A stretch of 64,000 nt of DNA from Thauera sp. K11 (GCF_002354895.1 NZ_CP023439.1:2976001-3040000), one strand, 5' to 3'; counted from the first letter of the stretch, positions 47,160-60,624 are shown. Numbers and translations: made by a program. The notes: generated from the sequence alone by a model not told the origin.

Positions 47160-48728
47160 TCAGTCCTCCGCGCCCGGATCGCGGTAGCGGGCGGCCAGGG
47201 CGGAAAAGCGCGCGCACTCGGCCGCGCACCAGTCGGCGCCGACACCCCTTTCCTCCGCCAGGATGGCGGCCACCGCGGGAGCGGCCTCGGCCGCCAGCGC
47301 GGCATCGAGGAACAGCGCCCGATGCCTCCGCGCCAGGACATCCTCCACCGTGCGGGCGAATTCGGCGCGCGCGGCATATCGCACCTCGGCCTCGGTCAGC
47401 GTGAAGCCTTCGACCAGCCGGCGGCGCGCGCCGGGCAGCCGGTCGACCTGCTCGCGGTCGGTGCCGTAGGGGTCTTTTGGCGCCGCCGCGCCGTCCGCCC
47501 GCGGCGCGCCATGCAGCGGCAGGCGCGCGGTCGGCGAGTCGCGCCGCGGCAGGCCCGCCACCGACTGCGCCGCGTCGACCGCGTCCTGCGCCATCAGGCG
47601 GTAGGTCGTCCATTTGCCGCCGGTCACGCTGACCAGCCCGCCGGACGACACGTCGACGACGTGCTCCCGCGACAGGTTGCGGGTGGCCGAGGCCTCGCCG
47701 ACACCGATCAGCGGCCGCAGCCCGACGAATGCGCTGAGCACGTCGGCGCGGCCCGGCGCCCGCGCCAGATGGCGGGCGGCCGTGGCGAGGATGAAATCCA
47801 CCTCGCCCGGCAGCGGACGCGGCTCGAACGGTGCATCCGGACGCGGCGTGTCGGTGGTGCCGAGCAGCACCCTGCCCTGCCACGGGATCGCGAACAGCAC
47901 CCGCCCATCGGCTGTGCGCGGCACCAGCATGGCATCCGGGCCGGGCAGGAACTCGCGGCCGACGACCAGGTGCACGCCCTGGCTCGGGCGCAACAGGCCC
48001 GGCACGGCCGGATCGGCCAGGCGGCGGACGGTATCGGCCCACACGCCGGCGGCATTGATCACCACCCGGGCAGCCGCGTCGTACGCTTCGCCCGTTTCGC
48101 AGTCCCGGACACGCACGCCGCAGACGCGGCCGCCTTCGACGGCGAGGCCGCTCACCTCGCAGTGGTTGATCGCCGTTCCGCCCAGATCGAACACCGTGCG
48201 CGCGAGCGCCAGCGCAAGACGTGCGTCGTCGAACTGCGCATCCATGTAGGCCACGCCGCCGCACAGCCCTTCCGTTCTCACCGTGGGCAGCGCCGCCACC
48301 GTGCGCGCGGCATCGAGCAAGCGGCGGCGGCCAAGGCCGCCGCCGGCGAGCAGGTCGTACGCGGCCAGCCCGGCGCCGATTAGCGGCCGGTCGTACCAGC
48401 GGTAGGCCGGCACCACGAAGCGCAGCGGCTGCACCAGGTGGGGAGCGTTCTCGAGCAGCCGCGCGCGTTCGGCGAGCGCTTCGCGCACCAGGGCGAAGCG
48501 CCCCTGCGCCAGGTAGCGCACGCCGCCGTGGATGAGCTTGGTGGCACGCGAACTGGTGCCGGCGGCAAAGTCGCGCGCTTCCAGCAACAGCACCGAATGG
48601 CCGCGCGCGGCGGCATCGACGGCACAGCCCAGGCCGGTGGCGCCGCCGCCGACGACGATCACGTCCCAATTGCGCCGCCCGCGCAGGCGTGCGATCAGCG
48701 CGGGGCGCGATGGGTCCGGGGTGCGCAT
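47160..48728 (-). CDS. glpD: Aerobic glycerol-3-phosphate dehydrogenase
   Basis: A 522-residue FAD-dependent dehydrogenase. The FAD site is WDVIVVGGGATGLGCAVDAAARG near residue 19, followed by the GlpD signature SSRATKLIHGGVRYL. The segment GGKWTTYRLMAQDAVD is also conserved. The enzyme sits on the inner membrane and passes electrons to quinone while making dihydroxyacetone phosphate. The start at 48728 follows a GGGAGAGGGA ribosome site; an in-frame start further up lacks one. It is downstream of glpK with 31 bases between. Confidence 0.95.
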   Translation of the reverse strand: MRTPDPSRPALIARLRGRRNWDVIVVGGGATGLGCAVDAAARGHSVLLLEARDFAAGTSSRATKLIHGGVRYLAQGRFALVREALAERARLLENAPHLVQPLRFVVPAYRWYDRPLIGAGLAAYDLLAGGGLGRRRLLDAARTVAALPTVRTEGLCGGVAYMDAQFDDARLALALARTVFDLGGTAINHCEVSGLAVEGGRVCGVRVRDCETGEAYDAAARVVINAAGVWADTVRRLADPAVPGLLRPSQGVHLVVGREFLPGPDAMLVPRTADGRVLFAIPWQGRVLLGTTDTPRPDAPFEPRPLPGEVDFILATAARHLARAPGRADVLSAFVGLRPLIGVGEASATRNLSREHVVDVSSGGLVSVTGGKWTTYRLMAQDAVDAAQSVAGLPRRDSPTARLPLHGAPRADGAAAPKDPYGTDREQVDRLPGARRRLVEGFTLTEAEVRYAARAEFARTVEDVLARRHRALFLDAALAAEAAPAVAAILAEERGVGADWCAAECARFSALAARYRDPGAED

Positions 48729-48759
48729 TCCCTCTCCCGGTCGATCATGTCCAGCATCA

Positions 48760-50250
48760 TCATTGCGATTCCCACCCCTTCGTCCGTTCGATTGCGCGCT
48801 GCCAGCGCGCGCACACCGCCTCACGCACGTCGGCCGGCAGCGACGGCGAGAAGACGCGGTCGACCTGCCACTGCGCCGCCAGCGCGTCCGGACCCGGCCA
48901 TATGCCGACCCCCAGGCCAGCGAGGAAGGTCGCGCCCAGCGCGGTGGTTTCGAGCATGCGCGGCCGCAGCACCGGCACCCCCAGCAGATCGGCCTGGATC
49001 TGCATCAGCAGGTCGTTCGCCGCCGCGCCGCCGTCCACGCGCAGTTCGCTCAGCGGCGCGGCGCCATCCCGCTTCATCGCCTCGACCAGATCGACGGTCT
49101 GCAGCGCGATCGCTTCCAGCGCCGCCCGCGCGATGTGGCCGGCGCCGGTGCCGCGGGTCAGCCCGAGCAGCGCACCACGCGCGTAGGCATCCCAATGCGG
49201 CGCCCCCAGGCCGGTGAAGGCCGGCACCATCACCACGCCTCCACTGTCCGCCACGCTGGCGGCGAGCGCCTCGATGTCGGCAGCACGCTTTATCAGGCCG
49301 AGCGCGTCGCGCAGCCACTGCACGGTCGCACCGCCCATGAACACGCTGCCTTCGAGCGCATAGCGGGTTCCGCCCGGCCCCGACCAGGCGACGGTGGTCA
49401 GCAAGCGGTTGCGCGAGGCGACCGGCGCCCCGCCGGTGTTCATCAGCAGGAAGCAGCCGGTGCCATAGGTATTCTTCGCCATGCCCGGTGCGAAGCACGC
49501 CTGGCCGAAGGTGGCCGCCTGCTGGTCGCCCGCAAGGCCGGCGATCGGCACCGCCGCGCCGAGCACGCCAGGGTCGGTCTCGCCGCACACGCCGATGCTG
49601 TCCACCACTGCGGGCAAGAGGCGCGGCGGAATGCGGAAGCGTTCCAGCAGCAGCGGGTCCCAATCCCGCGTGTGCAGGTTGTACAGCAGCGTGCGCGATG
49701 CGTTGCCGGGATCGGTGACGTGCAGCCGGCCTCCGCTCAGGTGCCAGACCAGCCAGCTATCGATGGTGCCGAAGGCCAGTTCGCCGCGTTCGGCGCGGTC
49801 GCGCGCGCCGGGCAGGTGATCGAGCAGCCAGGCGAGCTTGGTGGCGGAAAAATAGGGGTCCAGCTCCAGGCCGGTGCGCTCGCGCAGGTCGTCGGCCCAG
49901 CCTTGCGCGCGCAGGCGGTCGCAGACGGCGGCGGTGCGCCGGTCCTGCCAGACGATGGCGGGTGCCAGCGCGCGGCCGCCGGCGCGCTCCCACAGCACGG
50001 TGGTTTCGCGCTGGTTGGCGATGCCCAGGGCGGCCAGTTCGTCCGCCCGCACGCCGGCGTCAACGAGCGCCATGCGGACGCAGTCGAGCTGTGTCCGCAG
50101 GATTTCATGGGCGTCATGCTCGACCCAGCCGGGCTGCGGGTAGTGCTGGGCGAAACCCAGTTGCGCCGCACCGCGCAGGCACCCGTCCGCATCGAACACC
50201 ATCGCCCGCGAACTCGTCGTGCCCTGGTCCAGGGCCAGCAGGTAGCCCAT
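48760..50250 (-). CDS. glpK: Glycerol kinase
   Basis: A 496-residue FGGY-type kinase, the normal length. Phosphate-binding segments include [16 protein letters not shown] near the N-terminus and [22 protein letters not shown] (about residues 260-280). The later segment [22 protein letters not shown] is also conserved. The ATG at 50250 is preferred to 50256 because the G-rich ribosome site GGGGGG has normal spacing only to it. It and glpD form a glycerol-use operon; no glpF or glpR lies in the window. Confidence 0.95.
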   Translation of the reverse strand: MGYLLALDQGTTSSRAMVFDADGCLRGAAQLGFAQHYPQPGWVEHDAHEILRTQLDCVRMALVDAGVRADELAALGIANQRETTVLWERAGGRALAPAIVWQDRRTAAVCDRLRAQGWADDLRERTGLELDPYFSATKLAWLLDHLPGARDRAERGELAFGTIDSWLVWHLSGGRLHVTDPGNASRTLLYNLHTRDWDPLLLERFRIPPRLLPAVVDSIGVCGETDPGVLGAAVPIAGLAGDQQAATFGQACFAPGMAKNTYGTGCFLLMNTGGAPVASRNRLLTTVAWSGPGGTRYALEGSVFMGGATVQWLRDALGLIKRAADIEALAASVADSGGVVMVPAFTGLGAPHWDAYARGALLGLTRGTGAGHIARAALEAIALQTVDLVEAMKRDGAAPLSELRVDGGAAANDLLMQIQADLLGVPVLRPRMLETTALGATFLAGLGVGIWPGPDALAAQWQVDRVFSPSLPADVREAVCARWQRAIERTKGWESQ

Positions 50251-50448
50251 CGTCATCCCCCCGTATAGGTGCATCCATGCGGATTCCAGCCTAACCCGAT
50301 TCGCCCGCGCCGCGCGACCGCGAGGGCCTCCGCAGACACGATCCGGGCCGCCGGACGCTGCAGGCCATCGGCATCCGCGCGAGGTCCCGGCCGGCAGCCG
50401 GATATGGTTCAATCCCGCCTTCGGATTCTGCACCGCAACATCGTCGCC

Positions 50449-51291
50449 ATGCCCATCTTGTGGATGATCGTCGCCAGCTTCTTCTTCGCCTGCATGGGCG
50501 TGTGCGTGAAGCTGGGGTCCGGCCGCTTCTCGACCGGCGAACTGGTGTTCTACCGGGGCTTCGTCGGCGTGCTGATGATGCTGGCCGCCGCCCGGGCACA
50601 GGGCATTGCGCTGGCCACGCCGCACTGGCGGATGCAGTTGTCGCGCAGCGTGTCGGGGTCGGTGGCGCTGATGAGCTACTTCTTCGCCATCGGCATCCTG
50701 CCGCTGGCCACGGCCGCGACCCTGAGCTACACGTCGCCGATCTTCGTCGCGTTGCTGCTCGCCCTGCGGTTCGGCGAGCGGCTGCGCTGGCCGGTGCTGG
50801 GCTCGGTCCTCGTCGGCTTCGCCGGTGTCGCGCTGCTGCTGCAGCCGACGCTGCGGCCCGAGCAATGGCTGGGCGCGGCGGTCGGGCTGGGCTCGGGCGC
50901 CATCGCCAGCCTCGCCTACATCAGCGTGCGCGAACTCGGCCGCGTGGGCGAACCGGAGGTCCGCACGGTGTTCTGGTTCTCGCTCGTCACGTCGCTGCTC
51001 GGCCTGGCATGGGCCGCCACCGGCGACTTCCATCCGCCCGATGCGGACGGCCTGGCCACGGTGCTGGGCGCGGGGCTCTTCGGCGGACTGGCCCAACTGG
51101 CGATGACGCGTTCCTACCGTTACGGGCGCACGGTGGTGTCGGCGAGCCTGAGCTATTCCACGGTGATCTTCGCCAGCCTCTTCGGCGCGCTGCTGTGGGA
51201 CGAACACCTGGCGCTGGCGGCGTGGGCGGCGATCGCGCTCATCGTCGCCAGCGGCATCTTCGTGTCGCTCGCCGCGGGCCGCCCCGGCTGA
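50449..51291 (+). CDS. EamA/DMT-superfamily transporter
   Basis: A 280-residue membrane protein with ten spans in two related halves. The start [23 protein letters not shown] is the classic first EamA helix, and the second half contains the [38 protein letters not shown] segment of the RhaT/YdcZ-like drug/metabolite transporters. The start at 50449 was chosen because upstream in-frame residues are not family-like. It is divergent from glpK. The substrate is unknown. Confidence 0.88.
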   Translation: MPILWMIVASFFFACMGVCVKLGSGRFSTGELVFYRGFVGVLMMLAAARAQGIALATPHWRMQLSRSVSGSVALMSYFFAIGILPLATAATLSYTSPIFVALLLALRFGERLRWPVLGSVLVGFAGVALLLQPTLRPEQWLGAAVGLGSGAIASLAYISVRELGRVGEPEVRTVFWFSLVTSLLGLAWAATGDFHPPDADGLATVLGAGLFGGLAQLAMTRSYRYGRTVVSASLSYSTVIFASLFGALLWDEHLALAAWAAIALIVASGIFVSLAAGRPG

Positions 51292-51377
51292 GCGCCGCCG
51301 CCTCACGGGCCGCGATTGAGCGGTGCAGGCGCGAGGGCTATAGTGAGAACCAACTTCAATGCCCTGCGGAGGCCGCC

Positions 51378-51740
51378 ATGATCACCACCGAGCACAGCGC
51401 CAGCCTGGTAGCCGTCACCGTCTTCGGCGAATTCACGCTCGCCGACTACAAGGAATTCGAAGAGCTGGTGAACTTCAAGGTGCAGTTCCAGGGCCAGGTC
51501 GACCTGCTGATGGACTTGCGCGAGATGGCCGGTTTCACGCTCGATGTGGCGTGGGAGGAGATCAAGTTCTCGCGCCAACACGCGCACGACTTCCGGCGCA
51601 TCGCCGTCCTCACCGAAGACCAGTGGGTGACCTGGAGTGCGTGGGTGTCGCAGCTCTTCGTCGATGCGGAGGTGCAGGTCTTCGACGACGAGGCCGAAGC
51701 CCGCGACTGGCTGGCGGAAACGGCAGAGGCGGCGCGGTGA
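51378..51740 (+). CDS. STAS/SpoIIAA-like protein
   Basis: A 120-residue protein with the SpoIIAA-like fold, including [42 protein letters not shown] and [12 protein letters not shown], typical of a STAS-like family common in proteobacteria. Biochemical role unknown. Its last four bases (GTGA) overlap the GTG start of sseA, so both are translated together. Confidence 0.78.
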   Translation: MITTEHSASLVAVTVFGEFTLADYKEFEELVNFKVQFQGQVDLLMDLREMAGFTLDVAWEEIKFSRQHAHDFRRIAVLTEDQWVTWSAWVSQLFVDAEVQVFDDEAEARDWLAETAEAAR

Positions 51741-52591
51741 ATGCATCCTTCGCGACACTGATCGGCGCGCTGGATCTGGCACAGCACCTGCACGACCCCG
51801 GCTGGGTCGTCGTCGATTGCCGCTTCGACCTGACCAACCCCGATTTCGGCTACCAGGCCTGGCGCCGCAGCCACCTTCCCGGCGCTTTCTACCTCGATCT
51901 CGACTCCGACCTGTCGGGGTTCCGCACCGGCGGCAACGGCCGCCATCCGCTGCCCGATCCGGCACAGCTCGCCGCGCGGCTGGGCGAATGCGGCATCGAC
52001 AACCACTGCCAGGTGGTGGCCTACGACGACACCAACGGCATGTTCGCCGCGCGCCTGTGGTGGCTCATGCGCTGGCTCGGTCACCGTCGCGTGGCGGTGC
52101 TCGACGGCGGCCTGCAGGCGTGGTGCCGGGCCGCGCAGGCGCTCGATGGCGAAACGCCCGAAACGACGGCGCGCAGCTATACCTTCTCCCTCCAGCCCGG
52201 GCGGGTGGACGCGGACTACGTCGCCGCGCACCTGGGCAAGCCCGACATGCTGCTGGTCGATGCCCGCAGCCCCGACCGCTTCCGCGGCGAGAACGAGATG
52301 CTCGACCCGGTCGGCGGCCACATCCCCGGCGCCATCAACCGCTTCTTCCGCGACAACCTCGAGGAGGACGGCTGCTTCAAGCAAGCGTCGATGCTGCGCG
52401 AGGAGTTCGGCACCCTGCTCGCCGGGCGCAATCCGCACCAGGTCGTGCACCAGTGCGGCTCCGGCGTCACCGCCTGCCACAACCTGCTGGCGATGGAGGC
52501 GGCGGGCTTTCCCGGATCGCGCCTGTATGCCGGCTCGTGGAGCGAATGGTGCGCCGACCCGTCGCGGCCGGTCGCCACCGGCCCGGCCTGA
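51737..52591 (+). CDS. sseA: 3-mercaptopyruvate sulfurtransferase (rhodanese family)
   Basis: A 284-residue two-domain rhodanese. The N-terminal domain is inactive (no cysteine in the loop). The C-terminal domain has the active-site loop CGSGVTACHN, which with the serine, glycine and valine after the cysteine indicates mercaptopyruvate rather than thiosulfate as donor. The start is GTG at 51737, overlapping the upstream gene. Confidence 0.9.
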   Translation: MNASFATLIGALDLAQHLHDPGWVVVDCRFDLTNPDFGYQAWRRSHLPGAFYLDLDSDLSGFRTGGNGRHPLPDPAQLAARLGECGIDNHCQVVAYDDTNGMFAARLWWLMRWLGHRRVAVLDGGLQAWCRAAQALDGETPETTARSYTFSLQPGRVDADYVAAHLGKPDMLLVDARSPDRFRGENEMLDPVGGHIPGAINRFFRDNLEEDGCFKQASMLREEFGTLLAGRNPHQVVHQCGSGVTACHNLLAMEAAGFPGSRLYAGSWSEWCADPSRPVATGPA

Positions 52592-52625
52592 TCCCGCGCG
52601 AAGCGGCCCGCGACGGCCGCGGGTG

Positions 52626-53438
52626 CTACCAGTCCACCTTTTCGACCTGGCCGAGCGAACGGCCGAGAAAGCGCTCGCCTATGGTCTGGAAGCGCAGCGG
52701 CACGTCGCTGACCACGCAGCGGTAGGTTGCCGGTGAATCTCCACCGTATGCCAGCCTTTCGTGCTGCAGCCGCTGCGCGGCAAATTCCGCGGTGGTGACG
52801 GCCGAATCGATCAGCTTCACCGCCGGCCCGGCCACGTCGCGCAGCAAGGGCTTGAGCAGCGGGTAGTGCGTGCAGCCCAGCACCAGGCTGTCGACATCCT
52901 CGGCCAGCACCGGGCGCAGATACTCCTGCGCGGTGAGGCGGGTGACCTCGTGGTCCAGCCAGCCCTCTTCCACCAGCGGCACGAACAGCGGGCACGCCTG
53001 CGAATACACCCGCACGGACGCATCCAGCGCGTGCATGCGGCGGGCATAGGCATTGCTGTTGATGGTGGTCGGCGTGCCGATCACGCCGATGCGCCCGCCG
53101 GGCGACTCCGCCACCGCGGCGCGCGCGCCGGCCTCGATGACGTCGAGCACCGGAATGCTGCCGGCCAGCCTGTGCACCACGTGCGCCGCCACAGCCGCCA
53201 TCGTGTTGCAGGCGATGATCAGCATCTTCACGTCGCGCTGCAGCAGAAAGCGGGTGATCTGCTCGGTGAAGTGCTCGATCGTGGCCACCGACTTGACGCC
53301 GTAGGGCACGCGCGCGGTGTCGCCGAAGTAGATGATGCTCTCGAGCGGCAGGCGCTCCATCAGCGCGCGCACGACGGTGAGCCCGCCGACGCCGGAATCG
53401 AACACGCCGATCGGGCGCGCCGCGTCGGCCGTGGTCAC
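52626..53438 (-). CDS. murI: Glutamate racemase
   Basis: A 270-residue racemase. The two catalytic cysteines are in IIACNTMAA (about residue 75) and VLGCTHYPLL (about residue 186), and the start IGVFDSGVGGLTVVRAL is family-specific. It supplies D-glutamate for peptidoglycan. It is downstream of tyrS with 37 bases between, so the two may share a transcript. Confidence 0.96.
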   Translation of the reverse strand: MTTADAARPIGVFDSGVGGLTVVRALMERLPLESIIYFGDTARVPYGVKSVATIEHFTEQITRFLLQRDVKMLIIACNTMAAVAAHVVHRLAGSIPVLDVIEAGARAAVAESPGGRIGVIGTPTTINSNAYARRMHALDASVRVYSQACPLFVPLVEEGWLDHEVTRLTAQEYLRPVLAEDVDSLVLGCTHYPLLKPLLRDVAGPAVKLIDSAVTTAEFAAQRLQHERLAYGGDSPATYRCVVSDVPLRFQTIGERFLGRSLGQVEKVDW

Positions 53439-53475
53439 GACGCCCGCTCCCCGCGGTCCGCGCCGGATGCCTGCC

Positions 53476-54675
53476 TCATTCGAGCACCACGGCGGCGAAC
53501 TTGCGCTTGCCGACCTGCAGCACGACGGTCGCGCCGGCGGCCAGCACCAGGCCTTTGTCGTCCACCCGCTCGCCGTCGAGCTTCACCGCCCCCTGTTCGA
53601 TCATGCGCATCGCCTCCGAGGTGGAGCCGGTCAGGCCCGCCTGCCTGACCACCTGGAAGACGGGCATGCCTTGCGCACCGACCTCCACCCGCACCTCGGG
53701 CAGGTCGTCCGGAATCGCATTGCGCTGGAAGCGGGCCTCGAAATCGTCCAGCGCCTCGTCCGCCGCCTGCCGGCCGTGGAAGCGTCCGACCAGTTCCATC
53801 GCCAGCATGACCTTGACGTCGCGCGGATTGCGCCCGCCCTCGACCTCGCTGCGCAGTTGCGCGATCTCCGCCGCCGAGCGGAAGGACAGCAGGTCGTAGT
53901 AGCGCCACATCAGCGTGTCCGACACCGACATCGTCTTGCCGAAGATCTCCTTCGGCGGTTCGGCGATACCGATGTAGTTGCCGAGCGACTTCGACATCTT
54001 GTTGACGCCGTCCAGCCCCTCGAGCAGCGGCACCATCACCACGCATTGCGGCGGCTGGCCGTAATGCTTCTGCAGCTCACGCCCCATCAGCAGGTTGAAG
54101 CGCTGGTCGGTGCCGCCCAGTTCGACGTCGGCCTTCATCGCCACCGAGTCGTACCCCTGGCACAGCGGGTAGAGGAATTCGTGGATCGCGATCGACTGGT
54201 TGCTGGCATAGCGCCTGGCAAAGTCGTCGCGCTCGAGCATGCGCGCCACCGTCTGCTGCGCCGCGAGCCGGATCATGCCGGCCGCACCCAGCCCTTCCAT
54301 CCAGGCCGAGTTGAAGCAGATCTCGGTCTTTTCCGGGTCCAGGATCTTGAACACCTGGTCCTGGTAGGTCTGCGCGTTTTCGGTGATCTGCTCGCGCGAC
54401 AGCGGCGGCCGGGTCGTGTTCTTGCCGCTCGGGTCGCCGATCATCCCGGTGAAGTCGCCGATCAGGAACGTCACGTGATGCCCGAGTTCCTGGAAATGCC
54501 GCATCTTGTTGATCAGCACGGTGTGGCCGAGATGCAGGTCGGGAGCGGTCGGATCGAAGCCGGCCTTGATGCGCAGCGGACGCCCGCTCTTGAGTTTCTC
54601 GACCAGTTCGGCCTCGATCAGCAGTTCATCGGTCCCGCGCTTGATCAGTTCGATCGCGGCCTGGACATCGCTCAT
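53476..54675 (-). CDS. tyrS: Tyrosyl-tRNA synthetase
   Basis: A 399-residue class I synthetase. The HIGH equivalent is HLGHTVLI (about residue 49) and the KMSKS motif is present in [13 protein letters not shown] (about residue 230). A C-terminal S4 RNA-binding domain ([23 protein letters not shown]) is present. The type with HLGH and about 400 residues is TyrZ-like rather than the shorter E. coli TyrS. The start at 54675 follows a GGAGAAG ribosome site; an in-frame start further up lies in the divergent promoter region. Confidence 0.96.
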   Translation of the reverse strand: MSDVQAAIELIKRGTDELLIEAELVEKLKSGRPLRIKAGFDPTAPDLHLGHTVLINKMRHFQELGHHVTFLIGDFTGMIGDPSGKNTTRPPLSREQITENAQTYQDQVFKILDPEKTEICFNSAWMEGLGAAGMIRLAAQQTVARMLERDDFARRYASNQSIAIHEFLYPLCQGYDSVAMKADVELGGTDQRFNLLMGRELQKHYGQPPQCVVMVPLLEGLDGVNKMSKSLGNYIGIAEPPKEIFGKTMSVSDTLMWRYYDLLSFRSAAEIAQLRSEVEGGRNPRDVKVMLAMELVGRFHGRQAADEALDDFEARFQRNAIPDDLPEVRVEVGAQGMPVFQVVRQAGLTGSTSEAMRMIEQGAVKLDGERVDDKGLVLAAGATVVLQVGKRKFAAVVLE

Positions 54676-54764
54676 TCGACTTCTCCAAAAACCCTTTCCA
54701 GGGCAGGCGAAACATTTGTTAAAATTCACTCGTTTTTTTGTCCACTTCTGGAGCCGCTGCCCCG

Positions 54765-56090
54765 ATGCAGACCAGAAAGACCCGAATTCTAGCCGAACTG
54801 CCGGCCCAACTCCTCAGCCACCCCCGCGCATGGGCCGTAGCCGCGGTGGCGGGAATCTCCCTGTCGGGCGTGGTCGCAGCCATCGCCGTGCCCCAGCAAG
54901 GGCCTTCCCAGATCGTCACCCGATCCGTCGTCGAGAGGCTGCCGCCCCCGGTGGCGGCCGCTCCGGCCCCGAACGATCTGCCCTTCGTCAGCGAACTTCG
55001 CGTGCAGAGCGGCGACACGGCGCAAGCCCTGTTCCGCCGCTTGCGCATCGACGACCCCGAAGCGCTCGCCTTCCTGACCGAGTCCGGCGAGGGCAGGCAG
55101 GCCCTGCGGCAACTGCGGGCCGGCCGCTCGGTGACCGCGGTGGTGCATGGCAACGGCCAACTTCAGTCCTTCGCCCTGCCGGCCGGCCAGGAGGGGGAGC
55201 GGGTCGTGGTCGAGCGCGGCGGCGACGGCAGGCTCAAGCTGCGCGCGGATCGCGAAGCGGCGACGGCCACGCTCGTCGAGATGCGTTCCGGCGTGATCCG
55301 CAGTTCGCTGTTCGCCGCGACCGACGCCGCGGACCTGCCCGACGAGGTGGCGAACAAACTCGTCGAACTGTTCGGCACCGAGATCGACTTCCATGCCGAC
55401 CTGCGCAAGGGTGACCGCTTCAACGTGATCTACGAGGCGATCTACGACCGCGGCACCGCGGTGCGCACCGGCCGGGTGCTCGCCGCGGAATTCATCAACC
55501 AGGGCAAGAGCCACGTCGTTGTGCTGCATCAGCGCGCGGACAAGGAGCAGTACTACACCGCCGACGGCCGCAGCCTGGGCCAGGCGTTCCTGCGCTCGCC
55601 GCTGGAGTTCTCACGCGTCACGTCCAGCTTCGGCGGCCGCATCCACCCCATCCTGAACCGCGCGCGCGACCACAAGGGGGTCGATTTCGGCGCGCCCGTC
55701 GGCACGCCCGTCAAGGCCACGTCCGACGGCGTCGTCGAGTACGCCGGCTGGCAGCGCGGCTACGGCAACCTCATCGTGCTGCAGCACCGCGGCAGGATCG
55801 CCACCGCCTACGCGCACCTGAACGGCTTCGCCCGCAACCTGAAGCAGGGACAAGCGGTGAGCCAGGGCGACCTCATCGGCTATGTCGGCACCACCGGCAT
55901 GTCGACCGGCCCGCACCTGCACTACGAGGTACGCATCAATGGCGAGGCGCACGACCCGATGACCGTCGCGCTGCCGCTCGCCAACGCCCTGGAAAGCCGC
56001 GAACTGCAGGCATTCAGACGCGACACCGCGCCGCTGCTGCACCGCTTCGCGCTGCTCAACCGCAGCACGCAGGTCGCCCGCGCGGAGTGA
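54765..56090 (+). CDS. M23 family peptidoglycan metallopeptidase
   Basis: A 441-residue envelope endopeptidase. An N-terminal membrane anchor or signal (about residues 16-40, [21 protein letters not shown]) is followed by an OapA/LysM-like region and a C-terminal LytM domain with the zinc motif HKGVDFGAP and HLHYEVRIN. It resembles MepM (YebA), which opens crosslinks so that the wall can grow. The ATG at 54765 was chosen over an upstream in-frame TTG. It is divergent from tyrS and may share its promoter region, where a -10-like TAAAAT is at 54720-54725. Confidence 0.92.
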   Translation: MQTRKTRILAELPAQLLSHPRAWAVAAVAGISLSGVVAAIAVPQQGPSQIVTRSVVERLPPPVAAAPAPNDLPFVSELRVQSGDTAQALFRRLRIDDPEALAFLTESGEGRQALRQLRAGRSVTAVVHGNGQLQSFALPAGQEGERVVVERGGDGRLKLRADREAATATLVEMRSGVIRSSLFAATDAADLPDEVANKLVELFGTEIDFHADLRKGDRFNVIYEAIYDRGTAVRTGRVLAAEFINQGKSHVVVLHQRADKEQYYTADGRSLGQAFLRSPLEFSRVTSSFGGRIHPILNRARDHKGVDFGAPVGTPVKATSDGVVEYAGWQRGYGNLIVLQHRGRIATAYAHLNGFARNLKQGQAVSQGDLIGYVGTTGMSTGPHLHYEVRINGEAHDPMTVALPLANALESRELQAFRRDTAPLLHRFALLNRSTQVARAE

Positions 56091-56120
56091 CGCGCCTCCG
56101 GGCGCGAGCCCGGAAAGCAG

Positions 56121-56147
56121 GCGGGGCGCCGATGGCGCCCCGCTTTC
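56121..56147 (+). terminator. Terminator after the M23 peptidase gene
   Basis: A 10-bp perfect stem (GCGGGGCGCC with GGCGCCCCGC, 3-base loop) is followed by TTTCATT, 31 bases after the stop. It separates this gene from convergent erpA. Confidence 0.85.
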
Positions 56148-56170
56148 ATTCCACGCTGCCGCCGACGTGA

Positions 56171-56521
56171 TCAGACGGAGAAGGAAGAACCACAGCCGCA
56201 GGTACTGGTGGCATTGGGATTGCGAATCACGAACTGCGAGCCTTCCAGACCTTCGGAGTAATCGATCTCGGCGCCGACGAGATACTGGTAGCTCATCGGA
56301 TCGATGAGCAGCGTCACGCCATTTTTCTCGTAGGCCGTATCGTCCTCGTTCACTTCTTCGTCGAAAGTGAAGCCGTACTGGAAGCCGGAGCAGCCACCGC
56401 CGGACACGAACACACGCAGTTTCAGACCGGGATTGCCTTCCTCTTCGATCAACTCGCGAACCTTGTTCGCGGCGCTGTCGGTAAAGACGAGAATTTCGGG
56501 GGTTTCGGCTACAGCGCTCAT
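56171..56521 (-). CDS. erpA: Iron-sulfur cluster insertion protein ErpA
   Basis: A 116-residue A-type carrier. The three cluster cysteines are in [13 protein letters not shown] and TCGCGSSF, the standard C-x(n)-C-G-C layout. ErpA delivers clusters to respiratory and isoprenoid enzymes. The start at 56521 ([25 protein letters not shown]) matches the family; an upstream in-frame ATG lies near argC. It is downstream of argC on the same strand, 91 bases apart. Confidence 0.95.
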   Translation of the reverse strand: MSAVAETPEILVFTDSAANKVRELIEEEGNPGLKLRVFVSGGGCSGFQYGFTFDEEVNEDDTAYEKNGVTLLIDPMSYQYLVGAEIDYSEGLEGSQFVIRNPNATSTCGCGSSFSV

Positions 56522-56612
56522 ATTTTCTCCTCTGCAGGGGGTATGGGCGGATGATGCGCCATCCGCCCCTTTATCGTCAAAATCTGATTGTTCCGGGCAG
56601 GACAAGTTCCCG

Positions 56613-57641
56613 TCATGGGCTGACCGGCACGATGTCGAGCGCGGTGCTCTCCTCGATGCCGAACATGATGTTGAGATTCTGCACCGCCTGGCCGGCAGCC
56701 CCCTTCACCAGGTTGTCGATGACCGACAGCACCACCACCGTGTCGCCGCCCTGCGGACGATGCACCGCGATGCGGCACATGTTGGAAGCGCGCACTGAAC
56801 GCGTTTCGGGGTGGCTGCCCTGCGGCATCACGTCGACGAAAGGCTCGCCGGCGAAACGCTGTTCGTACAGCGCCTGCAGGTCGACGTCCTTCGTCAGGCG
56901 CGCGTACAGGGTGGCGTGGATGCCGCGGATCATGGGCGTGAGATGCGGCACGAAGGTGAGCCCCACCGGCTGTCCGGCGAAGCGCGTCAGACCCTGGCGG
57001 ATCTCGGGCAGGTGGCGGTGGCCCGACACGCCGTAGGCTTTGAAACTGTCGGCCGACTCGGAGAACAGCGTGGGCACCTCCGCCTTGCGGCCGGCGCCGG
57101 ACACGCCCGACTTGGCATCGGCGATCAGGTGCGCGAGATCCACCACGCCCGCCTCGACCAGCGGCAGAAAGCCGAGTTGCACCGAGGTCGGATAGCAACC
57201 GGGGTTGGCGAGCACGCGCGCCGTGCGGATCTGCTCGCGGCTGGTTTCGGGCAGGCCATACACCGCCTCGGCTACGAGGTCGGGCGCGGCGTGCGTCATG
57301 CCGTACCACTTCTCCCATTCGGCGATGTCGCTGATGCGGAAATCCGCCGCGAGGTCGATGACGCGTACGCCGGCCGCAACCAGCCCGGCCGCCTGCTGCA
57401 TCGCGATACCGTTGGGCGTTGCGAAGAACACCGCATCGCACTTGTCGAGCGCGGCATCCTGCGGCGTGACGAACTTCAGCCCCACCCTGCCGCGCAGGCT
57501 CGGAAACATGTCCGACACCGCCATGCCCGCCTCGCCGCGCGACGTGATCGCGACCAGTTCGACCTGCGGATGGCGCGACAGCAGCCGCAGCAGTTCCACG
57601 CCGGTGTAACCCGTCCCGCCTACAACGCCAACCTTGATCAT
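56613..57641 (-). CDS. argC: N-acetyl-gamma-glutamyl-phosphate reductase
   Basis: A 342-residue ArgC. The NADP loop [17 protein letters not shown] opens the protein, and the catalytic cysteine is in [14 protein letters not shown] (about residue 148). The segment GVSGAGRKA follows. It reduces N-acetylglutamyl phosphate in arginine synthesis. No other arg gene lies here. It is followed by erpA in many betaproteobacteria. Confidence 0.96.
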   Translation of the reverse strand: MIKVGVVGGTGYTGVELLRLLSRHPQVELVAITSRGEAGMAVSDMFPSLRGRVGLKFVTPQDAALDKCDAVFFATPNGIAMQQAAGLVAAGVRVIDLAADFRISDIAEWEKWYGMTHAAPDLVAEAVYGLPETSREQIRTARVLANPGCYPTSVQLGFLPLVEAGVVDLAHLIADAKSGVSGAGRKAEVPTLFSESADSFKAYGVSGHRHLPEIRQGLTRFAGQPVGLTFVPHLTPMIRGIHATLYARLTKDVDLQALYEQRFAGEPFVDVMPQGSHPETRSVRASNMCRIAVHRPQGGDTVVVLSVIDNLVKGAAGQAVQNLNIMFGIEESTALDIVPVSP

Positions 57642-57708
57642 TTCCCTTCCTTGCCTGATGTGGAACAGCGGCGATTATCGCACCACCGGGCCGGCGGAGG
57701 AGGGGCGG

Positions 57709-59766
<2,058 letters not shown>

Positions 59767-59922
59767 CCACCTCCTCCTTCCCTCGTCGTCTGCCGCGACG
59801 CAGTGCAAGACCTGTTTCAGATCTTTCTTATGATGTGCCAAAAATTAGCACCTGCACCAGTTTGAAGCAACTCGCCAGGCAGGATCTGCCACAAGTTTTG
59901 ACCCGCCCTGCCCGGCAGACGT

Positions 59923-60624
59923 TCAGCTTCGCGCGCGCACCGCATGCAGGGCCTGCAGGTCGTCGAACACCGGCCAGCCCTGCTGCGCCGCGTGGCGGCG
60001 CAGGGTCTCGTCGGGGCGGATCGCGACCGGATGGCTGACCGCGGAGAGCAGCGGCAGGTCGCTGCTGGAATCGGAATAGAAGGTCGTGCGCGGGTAGTCG
60101 TACCAGTCCTCGCCCCGGGACTGCAGCCAGCCGGCGACGCGGCGGACCTTGGCCACGCCATGGCACAGTTCGCCGCTGATCTCGCCGGTATGGCGCCCCC
60201 CGGAATCCCGCTGCGCCTCGCTGGCGATCAGGTGCTCGATGCCGAACAGCCCGGCGAACGGCGCGGCGATCGCACGCGTCGTGGCGGTGACGATGCAGCA
60301 CACGTGGCCCGCCGTCCGATGCCCGGCCACCAGCGCGTGCGCGGCCTTGGGCACGGCATCGGCCAGCGTCGCGGCAAAGCGCCGCTGCAGCGCCGGAAGT
60401 TCATCCGCCCGCAGGCGCGCCAGACTGCCCAGCATGAAGCGGTGCGGCGCCGCGGCATCGCCCTCCCCCGCCACGTAGCGCCGGCACAGGGCGAGATAGG
60501 CATCGTCGAAACCGGCTTCCAGCATGCCGCCGGCCATCAGGAAGCGCACCCACTGCATGCCGCTGTCGAACGGGACCAGCGTGAAATCGAGGTCGAACAG
60601 CGCAAGTTCCCGCTCAGGCGTCAC
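59923..60624 (-). CDS. HAD-IB family hydrolase (phosphoserine phosphatase-like)
   Basis: A 233-residue HAD phosphatase with the nucleophile loop ALFDLDFTLVPFDS and the motif III/IV segment FYSDSSSDLPLLSAVSHPVAI. The HAD-IB class commonly includes phosphoserine and related small-molecule phosphatases. The start at 60624 (GTG) overlaps pabBC by 11 bases, so it is co-translated with the folate/methanopterin pABA enzyme. A role in that pathway is suggested only by position. Confidence 0.8.
   Translation of the reverse strand: MTPERELALFDLDFTLVPFDSGMQWVRFLMAGGMLEAGFDDAYLALCRRYVAGEGDAAAPHRFMLGSLARLRADELPALQRRFAATLADAVPKAAHALVAGHRTAGHVCCIVTATTRAIAAPFAGLFGIEHLIASEAQRDSGGRHTGEISGELCHGVAKVRRVAGWLQSRGEDWYDYPRTTFYSDSSSDLPLLSAVSHPVAIRPDETLRRHAAQQGWPVFDDLQALHAVRARS

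Noticed and set aside
59815..59880. TGGCAC upstream of the AcoR-like gene as a sigma54 -24 element
   Set aside because: No -12 element (TTGC) at the required spacing.
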